A DNA stretch of 23,254 nucleotides from the NCBI GenBank assembly GCA_023424095.1, contig JAFAEG010000109.1, positions 1 to 23,254 on the forward strand, read 5' to 3'. The position numbers and the translations under genes were made by a program. Each line of letters starts with the position of its first letter. The stretch's first letter is position 1. Below are positions 16,349-23,236 of this stretch, in pieces. The stretch is from Pseudomonadota bacterium (GTDB taxonomy: Bacteria > Pseudomonadota > Alphaproteobacteria > Sphingomonadales > Sphingomonadaceae). The notes below the pieces were generated by a model that saw only the letters and a program-made list of their open reading frames with translations, was not told the DNA's origin and did not search any database.

Positions 16349-18142
16349 ATGCGCCAGATCGAACGATTTCCGAACCTCGTCACGATGTTCTTCAAGCGGG
16401 CCAAACAGGGGGGCGAGCGGCCGTTCCTGTGGGCCAAGAAGAAGGGCGAGTGGACCCCGACCAGCTGGAGCGAGACGGCCGACACGGTCGCCAGGCTCGC
16501 CGCCGCGCTGAAGCGGCTGGGGCTGCAGCCCGGCGACCGGGTGATGCTGGTCAGCGAGAACCGCCCCGAATGGCTGATGGCCGATTTCGCGATCATGGCC
16601 GCCGGCTGCATCACCGTGCCGACCTACATCACCAACACCGAGCGCGATCACCAGCATATCCTGGACGATAGCGGCGCGCGGGCGGTGATCGTCTCCAACG
16701 CCAAGCTCGCCAAGACCCTGCTGCCGGCGGCGGTGCGCAGTTCCAATTGCGAACATGTGATCGGCATCGATCCGATCAGCGGCATCGGCCAGGCCGGCAG
16801 CGTCGACTTCCTGCAATGGGCCGATCTGGTCGCGGCAGAGGAAGCGGACGTGGAGGGTTGCGCCGCCCGCGCGACCTTCAAGCGCGAGGATTTGGCCTGC
16901 ATCATCTACACCTCCGGCACCGGCGGCGCGCCACGCGGCGTGATGCAGCATCACGGCGCGATCTTGCACAATGTCGAAGGCTGCGCGGAAGTCATCAGCA
17001 ACGATTTCGGCTGGGACGACGAGGTGTTCCTGTCCTTCCTGCCCGCCAGCCACGCCTACGAACATTCCGGCGGGCAGATGTTCCCGGTCGGGCTCGGCGC
17101 GCAAATCTATTATTCCGAAGGCTTGGAAAAGCTCGCCTCCAATATCGAGGAGGTGCGGCCGACCCTGATGGTCGTCGTCCCGCGCCTGTTCGAAGTGCTG
17201 CGCCAGCGCATCCTGAAGCAGGTCGAGAAGCAGGGCGGGATGGCCGCCTATCTGATGGACCGGGCGCTGAAGATCGGCGCGAAATCCTATGCCGGCCGCA
17301 AGGGCGTGCTCGACATGCCGATGGACTTCCTGGTCTCCCGGCTGCTGCGCCCGAAGATCCAGAAGAAGTTCGGCGGACGGATCAAGGCGATGGTCTCCGG
17401 CGGCGCGCCGCTCAATCCGGAAGTCGGCATCTTCTTCCACTCGCTCGGACTGACCCTGTTACAGGGCTATGGCCAGACCGAGGCGGCGCCGGTGATGAGC
17501 TGCAACCGGCCGAGCGTCGGCCTCGCCATGCACACGGTCGGCCCGCCGCTGATGAACACCGAGATCAGGATCGCCGAGGATGGCGAGATCCTGGTCGCCG
17601 GCGAACTGGTCATGCACGGCTATTGGCGCAACGAGGCGCTGACCGCGAAGACGGTGGTGGATGGCTGGCTGCACACCGGCGACGTCGGCCATATCGACGA
17701 GAAGGGCCGGATCGTCATCACCGACCGCAAGAAGGACCTGATCGTCAACGACAAGGGCGACAATGTCGCGCCGCAGAAGGTGGAGGGGATGCTGACCCTC
17801 CAGAGCGAGATCGTGCAGGCGATGGTGGTCGGCGACAAGCGCCCGTACATTGTCGGCCTGATCGTGCCCGATCCGGAATGGACCGCCGAATGGTGCGCCG
17901 CGAACGGCCGCAAATGCGACTTCGCCAAGGTGCGGACCGATCCCGATTATGTGAAGGCGCTGAGCGCCGCGGTGGACCGGGTGAACAAGGATCTGTCGGT
18001 GATCGAAAAGGTCCGCCGCTTCGTGATCGCGGACGAGCCGTTCACGGTGGAGAATGAGCAGCTGACCCCGAGCGTGAAGATCCGGCGCCACGTCCTGAAG
18101 GAAGTGTATGGGGAGCGGCTCGACGGGCTGTATGCGCGGTAA
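16349..18142 (+). CDS. Long-chain fatty-acid-CoA ligase (AMP-binding family)
   Basis: 597 residues from the ATG preceded by CAGGGAG (16337-16343); an upstream ATG (16268) would add 27 unlikely residues. The enzyme activates a fatty acid through an acyl-adenylate to acyl-CoA. The P-loop motif is Y187-T-S-G-T-G-G-A-P-R-G-V; the common form is YTSGTTGxPKG, so the second Thr is Gly and the Lys is Arg. G373-Y-G-Q-T-E-A-A-P is the adenine-binding motif, W-L-H-T-G-D-V-G and D-R-K-K-D-L-I-V-N follow near the hinge, and a C-terminal domain closes the site. The arrangement resembles the FadD15/ACSL group with an inserted helical region after V-V-V-P-R-L-F. Cytoplasmic, perhaps membrane-associated. The barstar-like gene follows by 12 bases. 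Confidence 0.93.
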   Translation: MRQIERFPNLVTMFFKRAKQGGERPFLWAKKKGEWTPTSWSETADTVARLAAALKRLGLQPGDRVMLVSENRPEWLMADFAIMAAGCITVPTYITNTERDHQHILDDSGARAVIVSNAKLAKTLLPAAVRSSNCEHVIGIDPISGIGQAGSVDFLQWADLVAAEEADVEGCAARATFKREDLACIIYTSGTGGAPRGVMQHHGAILHNVEGCAEVISNDFGWDDEVFLSFLPASHAYEHSGGQMFPVGLGAQIYYSEGLEKLASNIEEVRPTLMVVVPRLFEVLRQRILKQVEKQGGMAAYLMDRALKIGAKSYAGRKGVLDMPMDFLVSRLLRPKIQKKFGGRIKAMVSGGAPLNPEVGIFFHSLGLTLLQGYGQTEAAPVMSCNRPSVGLAMHTVGPPLMNTEIRIAEDGEILVAGELVMHGYWRNEALTAKTVVDGWLHTGDVGHIDEKGRIVITDRKKDLIVNDKGDNVAPQKVEGMLTLQSEIVQAMVVGDKRPYIVGLIVPDPEWTAEWCAANGRKCDFAKVRTDPDYVKALSAAVDRVNKDLSVIEKVRRFVIADEPFTVENEQLTPSVKIRRHVLKEVYGERLDGLYAR

Positions 18143-18154
18143 GGGGCTGCTCCG

Positions 18155-18487
18155 GTGAACAAGATCGTCCCGCTGGACTGCGACCGGATTTCAGACTGGC
18201 AATCCTTTCATCGCGTATTTGCAGAGACGTTCAAATTCCCTGGCTATTACGGGCATAACGGTCCTGCCTGGATCGATTGCATGACCTATCCCGGCGAGAT
18301 GACCGACATCGGGTTGCAGGATGAAGACGTCATAACGATCCGCCTGCTCAACGCCGCAGGCCTGAAATCACGCGACCCGGAGCTTCTCGCCGATATTTTC
18401 GAGCTGGCGGCTTTCGTCAATTTCCGCAGGATCAAGGCCGACGAACCGGGAAGGATCTGTATCTCCGCCGGTCAAGAGCACGAATAG
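18155..18487 (+). CDS. Barstar-like protein
   Basis: 110 residues; GTG start with AAGGGG about 9 bases upstream, 12 bases after the ligase stop. The N-terminal half follows the barstar (ribonuclease inhibitor) family pattern: I-V-P-L-D-C-D-R-I-S-D-W-Q-S-F-H-R-V-F-A-E-T-F-K, then F-P-G-Y-Y-G-H-N-G-P-A-W-I-D-C-M-T (28-44). The end, F-E-L-A-A-F-V-N-F-R-R-I...G-R-I, fits the last helix and strand. Barstar proteins inhibit barnase-type RNases, but no ribonuclease, toxin-delivery or contact-inhibition gene is seen in this window, so this is an orphan member whose partner, if any, is elsewhere. Convergent with the membrane protein gene, 12 bases apart. Confidence 0.85.
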   Translation: MNKIVPLDCDRISDWQSFHRVFAETFKFPGYYGHNGPAWIDCMTYPGEMTDIGLQDEDVITIRLLNAAGLKSRDPELLADIFELAAFVNFRRIKADEPGRICISAGQEHE

Positions 18488-18499
18488 CGGCGCAAGCGG

Positions 18500-19060
18500 T
18501 CACAGCAGATAGACGACCAGATAGCGCGCGACCAAGGCGAGCATCGCGTAACGGCTCCAGCGTTCGCCGCGGGTCAGCATCGCCGCGATCATCAGCGCGA
18601 CGAGCACCAGGGTCAGCCCCATGGCGAGCGGATGGACGAGGAACCGCGCCAGCTCCGGCAGGCTGGCATAATAGCCGAGCTGGCAGACCAATAGCCCGAG
18701 CATCACGCCGATCACGATCCGGCGCATGCGGAAGAAATGCTCGTCGAAATCCACCTCGCCCGGAGCCTTCGGAAAGACGAGCGATGCGGCGAGATAATAA
18801 GCGCTGGCGAACAGGGCGACGCCGACCAAGGCGGTGCTCGACACGGTGATGAGGTCGCGTGCGACCCAGGCCGCCTGCCAGAAGGACAGGAGGTCGAGCA
18901 GGACGAAGGCGCCCAGCAACGGGGTCAGCCAGCCGATCCTGACCGTCGACCCCACCGCCAGCCGCGCCTGAATCGCGCGCGCAAAGCCAGCCAACACCTC
19001 CGCCAGCGACAGGCCAAGCAGCAGCCCGAACAAGGCGAAGATGAATTCGAAATCCGACAT
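18500..19060 (-). CDS. Six-helix membrane protein of unknown function
   Basis: 186 residues from an ATG that opens M-S-D-F-E-F-I-F-A-L-F-G; the frame is open 14 residues further, but those are basic and precede a hydrophobic start, and GGGGCGGG precedes the chosen ATG. About six hydrophobic segments (near 5-27, 44-66, 73-93, 114-132, 138-158 and 165-185) with a charged loop V-D-F-D-E-H-F-F-R-M-R-R in the middle. This looks like an integral inner-membrane protein; no transporter or enzyme motif was recognised. It is divergent from the membrane protein/XRE pair with a 126-base gap holding a large palindrome. Confidence 0.75.
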   Translation of the reverse strand: MSDFEFIFALFGLLLGLSLAEVLAGFARAIQARLAVGSTVRIGWLTPLLGAFVLLDLLSFWQAAWVARDLITVSSTALVGVALFASAYYLAASLVFPKAPGEVDFDEHFFRMRRIVIGVMLGLLVCQLGYYASLPELARFLVHPLAMGLTLVLVALMIAAMLTRGERWSRYAMLALVARYLVVYLL

Positions 19061-19129
19061 GCCCGCAACCCGCCCCAAGCCCCGCGCTGCGATGACGAAC
19101 AAGGGGCTGCTGCGTCAAGCTGCCTGGCC

Positions 19130-19135
19130 TTGACC
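19130..19135 (+). promoter_or_regulatory. Candidate -35 element of the membrane protein/XRE operon
   Basis: TTGACC, five of six matches to TTGACA, lies just before the 40-bp palindrome; the matching -10 would fall within it (CATATA at 19153-19158, 17-base spacing, a weak match). A 6-bp inverted repeat GTCAAG/CTTGAC (19114-19134) overlaps it. The -10 assignment is uncertain. Confidence 0.4.
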
Positions 19136-19175
19136 ATGTAACCCACAGGTGACATATATCACCTATAGGTTACAT
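19136..19175. promoter_or_regulatory. 40-bp imperfect palindrome, candidate autoregulatory operator
   Basis: Outer arms ATGTAACC (19136-19143) and GGTTACAT (19168-19175), inner arms GGTGA (19148-19152) and TCACC (19159-19163), symmetric about 19155/19156; 17 of 20 base pairs agree. It also reads as four half-sites of the type AGGTnACAT, two in each orientation, so two protein dimers could bind. It lies over the likely promoter and ends 11 bases before the start codon of the membrane protein gene, whose partner encodes an XRE-type DNA-binding protein. Confidence 0.7.
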
Positions 19176-19186
19176 AGGAGTGCGTA

Positions 19187-19618
19187 ATGTCGGACACGGT
19201 TGAACGCGCCGATCGGGTTTCGCGGGGCCGGGCGCTTGCCGCGCCGTTCGCCGGCCTCGCCTTGCTGTCTGTGCAGCAATGGCTGTTCTTCGGGCAGGAA
19301 TGGCAGGAGGTCAGCGTCGTCCAGCTGGCCATCTGGCTGGCGCTGGCTTTGCTCGCGCTCGCTGTGCTGCTCTCCGGCGGCCTGTGGTTCGTGCCGCGCT
19401 CGGTGCGACGGCTGGCCGAGGATGGCGAGACCGAGCGCAACCGGCAGCGGGCGATCACCGCCGGTTTTGTCGTCGCCATCATCACCGCCCTGCTGGTCTT
19501 CGCCGTGTCGCCGTTCGAGCCGCTTCCGGCCCAGCGCGCGGCGCACATCATCACCAGCGTCAGCCTGGGCGTGGCCTTCGTCACCTTCGGGGTCGCGGAA
19601 AGCCGTTCCCTTGGCTGA
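19187..19618 (+). CDS. Four-helix membrane protein, partner of an XRE regulator
   Basis: 143 residues; AGGAG lies 6 bases before the ATG. Four hydrophobic segments are visible (about 18-35, 44-66, 88-107 and 119-138), with a basic/acidic loop R-R-L-A-E-D-G-E-T-E-R-N-R-Q-R in the middle. No family motif is recognised. The last 8 bases overlap the start of the XRE gene. Pairs of a small membrane protein with a short XRE regulator are common in bacteria, and in some the membrane protein is thought to act as sensor or antagonist of the regulator, but that is not shown here. The upstream palindrome suggests self-repression of the operon. Confidence 0.78.
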   Translation: MSDTVERADRVSRGRALAAPFAGLALLSVQQWLFFGQEWQEVSVVQLAIWLALALLALAVLLSGGLWFVPRSVRRLAEDGETERNRQRAITAGFVVAIITALLVFAVSPFEPLPAQRAAHIITSVSLGVAFVTFGVAESRSLG

Positions 19619-19820
19619 GCGGCTGCTCAACCGCGTCCGCGAGCGGCGCGACCTCAAGGGCTGGACCCAGATCGAGCTTGCCCAGCGCACGGGGGTCAGC
19701 CGCAAGACGGTGAACACGATCGAGAACAATGTGTTTGAACCGTCGACCCTGGTCGCTCTGAAACTGGCAAAAGCGCTGGACGCGCAGGTCGAGGAGCTGT
19801 TCTGGCTTGCGGAAGGATAA
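19611..19820 (+). CDS. Short XRE-family helix-turn-helix regulator
   Basis: 69 residues from a TTG that overlaps the upstream gene by 8 bases; GGAAAG lies 9 bases before it. The chain is almost entirely one Cro/CI-type helix-turn-helix: L-L-N-R-V-R-E-R-R near 5-13, W-T-Q-I-E-L-A-Q-R-T-G-V-S-R-K-T-V-N-T-I-E-N (18-39), then F-E-P-S-T-L-V-A-L-K-L-A-K-A-L and the typical V-E-E-L-F-W close. Such stand-alone domains (YozG-like) usually act as dimeric repressors of their own operon. The 40-bp palindrome before the first gene is the obvious candidate target. Convergent with rluE, 13 bases apart. Confidence 0.88.
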   Translation: MAERLLNRVRERRDLKGWTQIELAQRTGVSRKTVNTIENNVFEPSTLVALKLAKALDAQVEELFWLAEG

Positions 19821-19833
19821 GGGGCGCTGAGGC

Positions 19834-20376
19834 CTAAACGCGCGCCTCGCGCCACTCTCCGGGCGCCAGACCCTCCAATGTCCACTCCCCGATCCGCCAG
19901 CGCACCAGCCTGAGCGTGGGCAAGCCGACGGCGGCGGTCATGCGGCGGACCTGGCGGTTGCGGCCTTCGCTGATGGTCAGGCTGAGCCAGGAATCGGGGA
20001 TCGACTTGCGGACGCGGATGGGCGGGTCGCGGGGCCACAATTGCGGGTCAGCAAGGCGCTCCGCCTCGGCCGGGCGGGTCATGCCGTCCTTGAGCAGCAC
20101 GCCGCGGCGGAGGCTGGCGAGGGCTTCGTCGCCGACTTCGCCTTCGACCTGGGCGAGATAGGTTTTCGGCAGTTTGAACTTCGGGTCGGCGATGCGGGCC
20201 TGGAGGCGGCCGTCATCGGTGAGCAGCAACAGCCCCTCGCTGTCGCGATCGAGGCGGCCGGCCGGATACACACCGGGAATGTCGAGAAAGGCCGCCAGCG
20301 TCGGGTGGCCCGTCCCTTCGTCCGTGAATTGGGAGAGCACGCCCCAGGGTTTGTTGAAGAGGATCAGGCGGGCCAT
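19834..20376 (-). CDS. rluE: 23S rRNA pseudouridine synthase RluE
   Basis: 180 residues. RluE isomerises one uridine of 23S rRNA (U2457 in E. coli numbering). It lacks an S4 domain, as RluE proteins do, and begins I-L-F-N-K-P-W-G-V-L-S-Q-F-T-D-E. The catalytic aspartate lies in Y-P-A-G-R-L-D-R-D-S-E-G-L-L-L-L-T-D-D-G. Later segments L-W-P-R-D-P-P-I-R-V-R-K-S-I-P-D-S-W-L and E-G-R-N-R-Q-V-R-R-M-T-A closely match E. coli RluE as I remember it. Cytoplasmic, acting during ribosome assembly. It lies 43 bases downstream of gloB on the same strand, with a hairpin in the gap. Confidence 0.93.
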   Translation of the reverse strand: MARLILFNKPWGVLSQFTDEGTGHPTLAAFLDIPGVYPAGRLDRDSEGLLLLTDDGRLQARIADPKFKLPKTYLAQVEGEVGDEALASLRRGVLLKDGMTRPAEAERLADPQLWPRDPPIRVRKSIPDSWLSLTISEGRNRQVRRMTAAVGLPTLRLVRWRIGEWTLEGLAPGEWREARV

Positions 20377-20396
20377 GGCCGCACGCTACAGGCCGC

Positions 20397-20418
20397 TGCC
20401 CCCGTGCGGGAGGGGGCA
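20397..20418 (-). terminator. Hairpin between gloB and rluE
   Basis: TGCCCCC (20397-20403) and GGGGGCA (20412-20418) form a 7-bp stem with an 8-base loop immediately after the TAA of gloB. Without a T-run and with rluE so close, it may only reduce read-through or stabilise the gloB message. Confidence 0.4.
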
Positions 20419-20419
20419 A

Positions 20420-21148
20420 TTAGCCCCGAAACGCATCCTTCGCCGCGCGCCGTTCCGCCAGTTCTTCCACCGAGCGCGCCCGCATGAAGGGATTGGTGGC
20501 GCGTTCGAGCGCGATGGTGGTGGGCACGGTCGCCTCGTCGCGGGCGCGGGCGGCTTCGACCTGCGCCATGCGCGTGCGCAGCGCCTCATTGTCCGGCTCG
20601 GCAGTGACGGCGTAGCGGCCGTTCGACAGCGTATATTCGTGCGCGCAATAGACGCGTGTTTCGGGCGCCAGCGCGGCGAGCCTCGCCATGTTGGCGAACA
20701 TCTGCGCCGCCGTGCCCTCGAAGAGCCGGCCGCATCCCATTGCGAACAGGGTGTCGCCGACGAAGACAATCTCCTCGGACGGTAGATGATAAGCGATGTG
20801 CCCCGCCGTATGCGCGGGCACTTCCAGCACGTCCGCTTCCACCGCGCCGAGCGTCACTCGGTCGCCCTCCGCCACCTGCCGGTCCAGCGTCGGAATGCGC
20901 GCGGCCTCGGCCGCCGGACCGGTGATCGTGCAGCCGGTGGCCGCCTTGATCGCGGCATTGCCGCCGGTGTGATCCGGGTGCCAGTGCGTGTTCCAGATCT
21001 GCGTGATCCGCCAGCCGCGCTGCTCCGCCGCGGCGAGCGCGGGCTCCGCCAAAGCGGGGTCGATCACCGCCGTCTCGCCAGAGGCCGGATCATGCGCGAG
21101 CCAGATATAATTGTCGCTGAGCGCCGGAACGCGGGCAATCTCGATCAT
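20420..21148 (-). CDS. gloB: Hydroxyacylglutathione hydrolase (glyoxalase II)
   Basis: 242 residues. It hydrolyses S-D-lactoylglutathione to D-lactate and glutathione, the second step of methylglyoxal detoxification, in the cytoplasm. The metallo-beta-lactamase fold shows T-H55-W-H57-P-D59-H60-T-G-G-N, H113 in P-A-H-T-A-G-H (A instead of the usual G before the histidine), D132 in F-V-G-D-T-L-F and H170 in Y-C-A-H-E-Y-T, i.e. all binuclear-metal ligands. The C-terminal substrate domain ends with N-P-F-M-R and a helical tail. The chosen ATG overlaps the stop of the cupredoxin-like gene (ATGA) with AGGTGA 5 bases before it; an upstream extension of 27 residues would run inside that gene and is rejected. 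Confidence 0.95.
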   Translation of the reverse strand: MIEIARVPALSDNYIWLAHDPASGETAVIDPALAEPALAAAEQRGWRITQIWNTHWHPDHTGGNAAIKAATGCTITGPAAEAARIPTLDRQVAEGDRVTLGAVEADVLEVPAHTAGHIAYHLPSEEIVFVGDTLFAMGCGRLFEGTAAQMFANMARLAALAPETRVYCAHEYTLSNGRYAVTAEPDNEALRTRMAQVEAARARDEATVPTTIALERATNPFMRARSVEELAERRAAKDAFRG

Positions 21149-21576
21149 TCGTTCACCTGCTCGCCTGAGGTGCGCTGCGGCGATTCGACGATCACCCGCG
21201 CGCGCATCCCAAGCGTGCGGCGGAGCCATGAGCCGCTCGCGATGGCATAGGTGCCTTCATAGGGAACGAGCGTGATCGCCCGAACCTCGCCCGGGCCGAG
21301 CGAGAAGCCGCCGCCGTGAAGATCGCGGGCATCACGCGGATGAACCCGCGAGGCGGCGAGCAGGCTGTCCGCGGCGACGCTGAGGCGGACCGGGCTGCTG
21401 TTGCGGAACACCAGCCGCGTCGGCCGCCCGGCTTCCAGCCGAAGCACGTCCGGCTCGAACCGACCGACCCGGACCAGCACCTGCTCCTCGCGCGCCAGCC
21501 GCCATTCCGGCTCGGCCGGCTGCGCCGTCGCGGGCGCGGCGACCAGCAGCAGCAACAAGGCGAACAGGCGGCGCAT
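21145..21576 (-). CDS. Exported cupredoxin-like protein
   Basis: 143 residues; the signal peptide ends A-T-A18. The mature part reads as one small beta domain: V-L-V-R-V-G-R-F-E-P-D-V-L-R-L-E-A-G-R-P-T-R-L-V-F-R-N-S-S-P-V-R-L-S-V, then G-G-G-F-S-L-G-P-G-E-V-R-A-I-T-L-V-P-Y-E-G-T-Y-A-I, the layout of cupredoxin domains. No cysteine is present and the type-1 copper ligand set (His, Cys, His, Met) is incomplete, so copper binding in the blue-copper manner is unlikely; the domain may be structural or bind another ligand. AAGGAA lies about 10 bases before the ATG. Its TGA overlaps the gloB ATG, so expression is coupled. It lies 63 bases downstream of serA on the same strand. Confidence 0.72.
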   Translation of the reverse strand: MRRLFALLLLLVAAPATAQPAEPEWRLAREEQVLVRVGRFEPDVLRLEAGRPTRLVFRNSSPVRLSVAADSLLAASRVHPRDARDLHGGGFSLGPGEVRAITLVPYEGTYAIASGSWLRRTLGMRARVIVESPQRTSGEQVNE

Positions 21577-21639
21577 GACAGGCAGTTCCTTGGAAAGGCA
21601 GGACTTTCCTTATCATGTGGGGCCGCCCGCATCCAAGCG

Positions 21640-23217
21640 CTAGAAGCGCAAGGGCGCCACCGTCTTCACCATCGGCAGCGCGTGGACCCGGCCGATCAGC
21701 GCCGGATCGACCTCGCCATCGACCGCGACGAGCGCGATCGCCTCCCCGCCCGCCGCGCGGCGGCCGAGGTGGAAGGTGGCGATGTTGACGCCCGCTTCGC
21801 CCAAAGTGGTGCCGAGCGCGCCGATGAAGCCGGGGCGATCCTCGTTGACGATGTAGATCATGTCGCCGCCCAATTCCGCTTCAACCGCGACCCCGAACAA
21901 TTCGACCAGGCGCGGCGCGGCATTGCCGAACAGCGTTCCGGCGACCGAGCTTTCCTGGCCCGCCGCGCCGACCGTGACGCGCACGAGCGTGTGATAATCG
22001 CCCTCCCGTTCGTGGCGGATTTCGCGGACGTCGATGCCGCGCTCCTTCGCCAGGAAGGGCGCGTTGACCATGTTCACCGTGTCCGAATGGACCCGCATCA
22101 GCCCCGCCAGCACGGCGGCGGAAATCGGCTTCTGGTTCAGTTCCGCAGCCGCACCCTCGGTCTCGATCGCGATGTGGGTGAGGCCGTCATGGGCAAGCTG
22201 GCCGACCAGGCTGCCGAGCCGCTCGGCGAGCTGCATATAGGGCTTCAGCCGCGGCGCTTCCTCGGCCGAAAGGCTCGGCATGTTGAGCGCGTTGGTGACG
22301 CCGCCGCGGATCAGGAAATCGCTCAACTGCTCGGCGACCTGCAAGGCGACATTCACCTGCGCCTCGGTGGTGCTGGCACCCAGATGCGGGGTGGCGACGA
22401 GGCCTGGGGTGCCGAACAGTGGGTTCTGCTGCGCCGGCTCCTCGACGAAGACGTCCAGAGCCGCGCCGGCAATGTGGCCGCTCTCCAGCCCCGCCTTCAG
22501 CGCCGCCTCGTCGATCAGGCCGCCGCGCGCGCAATTGATGATGCGCACGCCCTTGCGGGTCTTCGCCAAATTCTCGGCCGACAGGATATTGCGGGTCTGA
22601 TCGGTCAGCGGCGTGTGCAAAGTGATGAAGTCCGCGCGGGCAAGCAATTGCTCCAGCTCCACCTTCTCGACGCCCAGATCGAGCGCGCGCTCCTCGGTGA
22701 GGAAGGGGTCGAAGGCGATCACCTTCATCCGCAGCCCAAGCGCGCGATCGGCGACGATCGAGCCGATATTGCCGGCGCCGATCAGGCCAAGCGTCTTGGC
22801 GGTCAGTTCGACCCCCATGAAGCGGTTCTTCTCCCACTTGCCGGCCTGGGTGGAGGCGTCGGCCTCGGGGAGTTGGCGGGCGAGCGCGAACATCATCGCG
22901 ACGGCATGCTCGGCGGTGGTGATGCTGTTCCCGAACGGGGTGTTCATCACGACCACGCCGCGCGCGGTGGCGGCGGCGACATCGACATTGTCCACGCCGA
23001 TCCCGGCCCGCCCGATCACCTTCAGCCGCGGCGCCGCGTCGAGCAGATCGGCGGTAACCTTGGTCGAGGAGCGGATGGCGAGGCCGTCATAATCGCCGAT
23101 GATCGCTTTCAGCTCGTCCTTGTTGAGGCCGGGCTTTTCATCGACCTCGACGCCCGCCTCGCGAAAGATGCGGGCGGCATTGGGATCCATTTTGTCGGAG
23201 ATGAGGACGCGAGGCAT
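21640..23217 (-). CDS. serA: D-3-phosphoglycerate dehydrogenase
   Basis: 525 residues, the long type of PGDH. It oxidises 3-phosphoglycerate with NAD+ in the first step of serine synthesis, in the cytoplasm. The NAD-binding motif is L-G-L-I-G-A-G-N-I-G (143-152). Catalytic residues are R231 (N-C-A-R-G-G), the glutamate pair E259/E260 (D-V-F-V-E-E-P) and H278 (T-P-H-L-G-A-S-T). An intervening domain (about 310-445) and a C-terminal ACT domain (from V-N-E-D-R-P-G-F-I-G) follow; in this family the ACT domain can bind serine for feedback control, although not every long PGDH is serine-sensitive. AAGGAG lies 6 bases before the ATG. The gene upstream is outside the window; serC is often there, but this cannot be seen. 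Confidence 0.96.
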   Translation of the reverse strand: MPRVLISDKMDPNAARIFREAGVEVDEKPGLNKDELKAIIGDYDGLAIRSSTKVTADLLDAAPRLKVIGRAGIGVDNVDVAAATARGVVVMNTPFGNSITTAEHAVAMMFALARQLPEADASTQAGKWEKNRFMGVELTAKTLGLIGAGNIGSIVADRALGLRMKVIAFDPFLTEERALDLGVEKVELEQLLARADFITLHTPLTDQTRNILSAENLAKTRKGVRIINCARGGLIDEAALKAGLESGHIAGAALDVFVEEPAQQNPLFGTPGLVATPHLGASTTEAQVNVALQVAEQLSDFLIRGGVTNALNMPSLSAEEAPRLKPYMQLAERLGSLVGQLAHDGLTHIAIETEGAAAELNQKPISAAVLAGLMRVHSDTVNMVNAPFLAKERGIDVREIRHEREGDYHTLVRVTVGAAGQESSVAGTLFGNAAPRLVELFGVAVEAELGGDMIYIVNEDRPGFIGALGTTLGEAGVNIATFHLGRRAAGGEAIALVAVDGEVDPALIGRVHALPMVKTVAPLRF

Positions 23218-23236
23218 TTTATTCTCCTTGCCGTCA

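Noticed and set aside
15075..16511. 478-residue open frame antisense to ggt and running into the ligase gene
   Set aside because: It crosses the divergent promoter region and two genuine genes; its composition is that of a shadow.
18155..18487. Toxin-antitoxin or contact-inhibition locus around the barstar-like gene
   Set aside because: No ribonuclease, toxin or secretion gene is next to it; the neighbours are an acyl-CoA ligase and a membrane protein.
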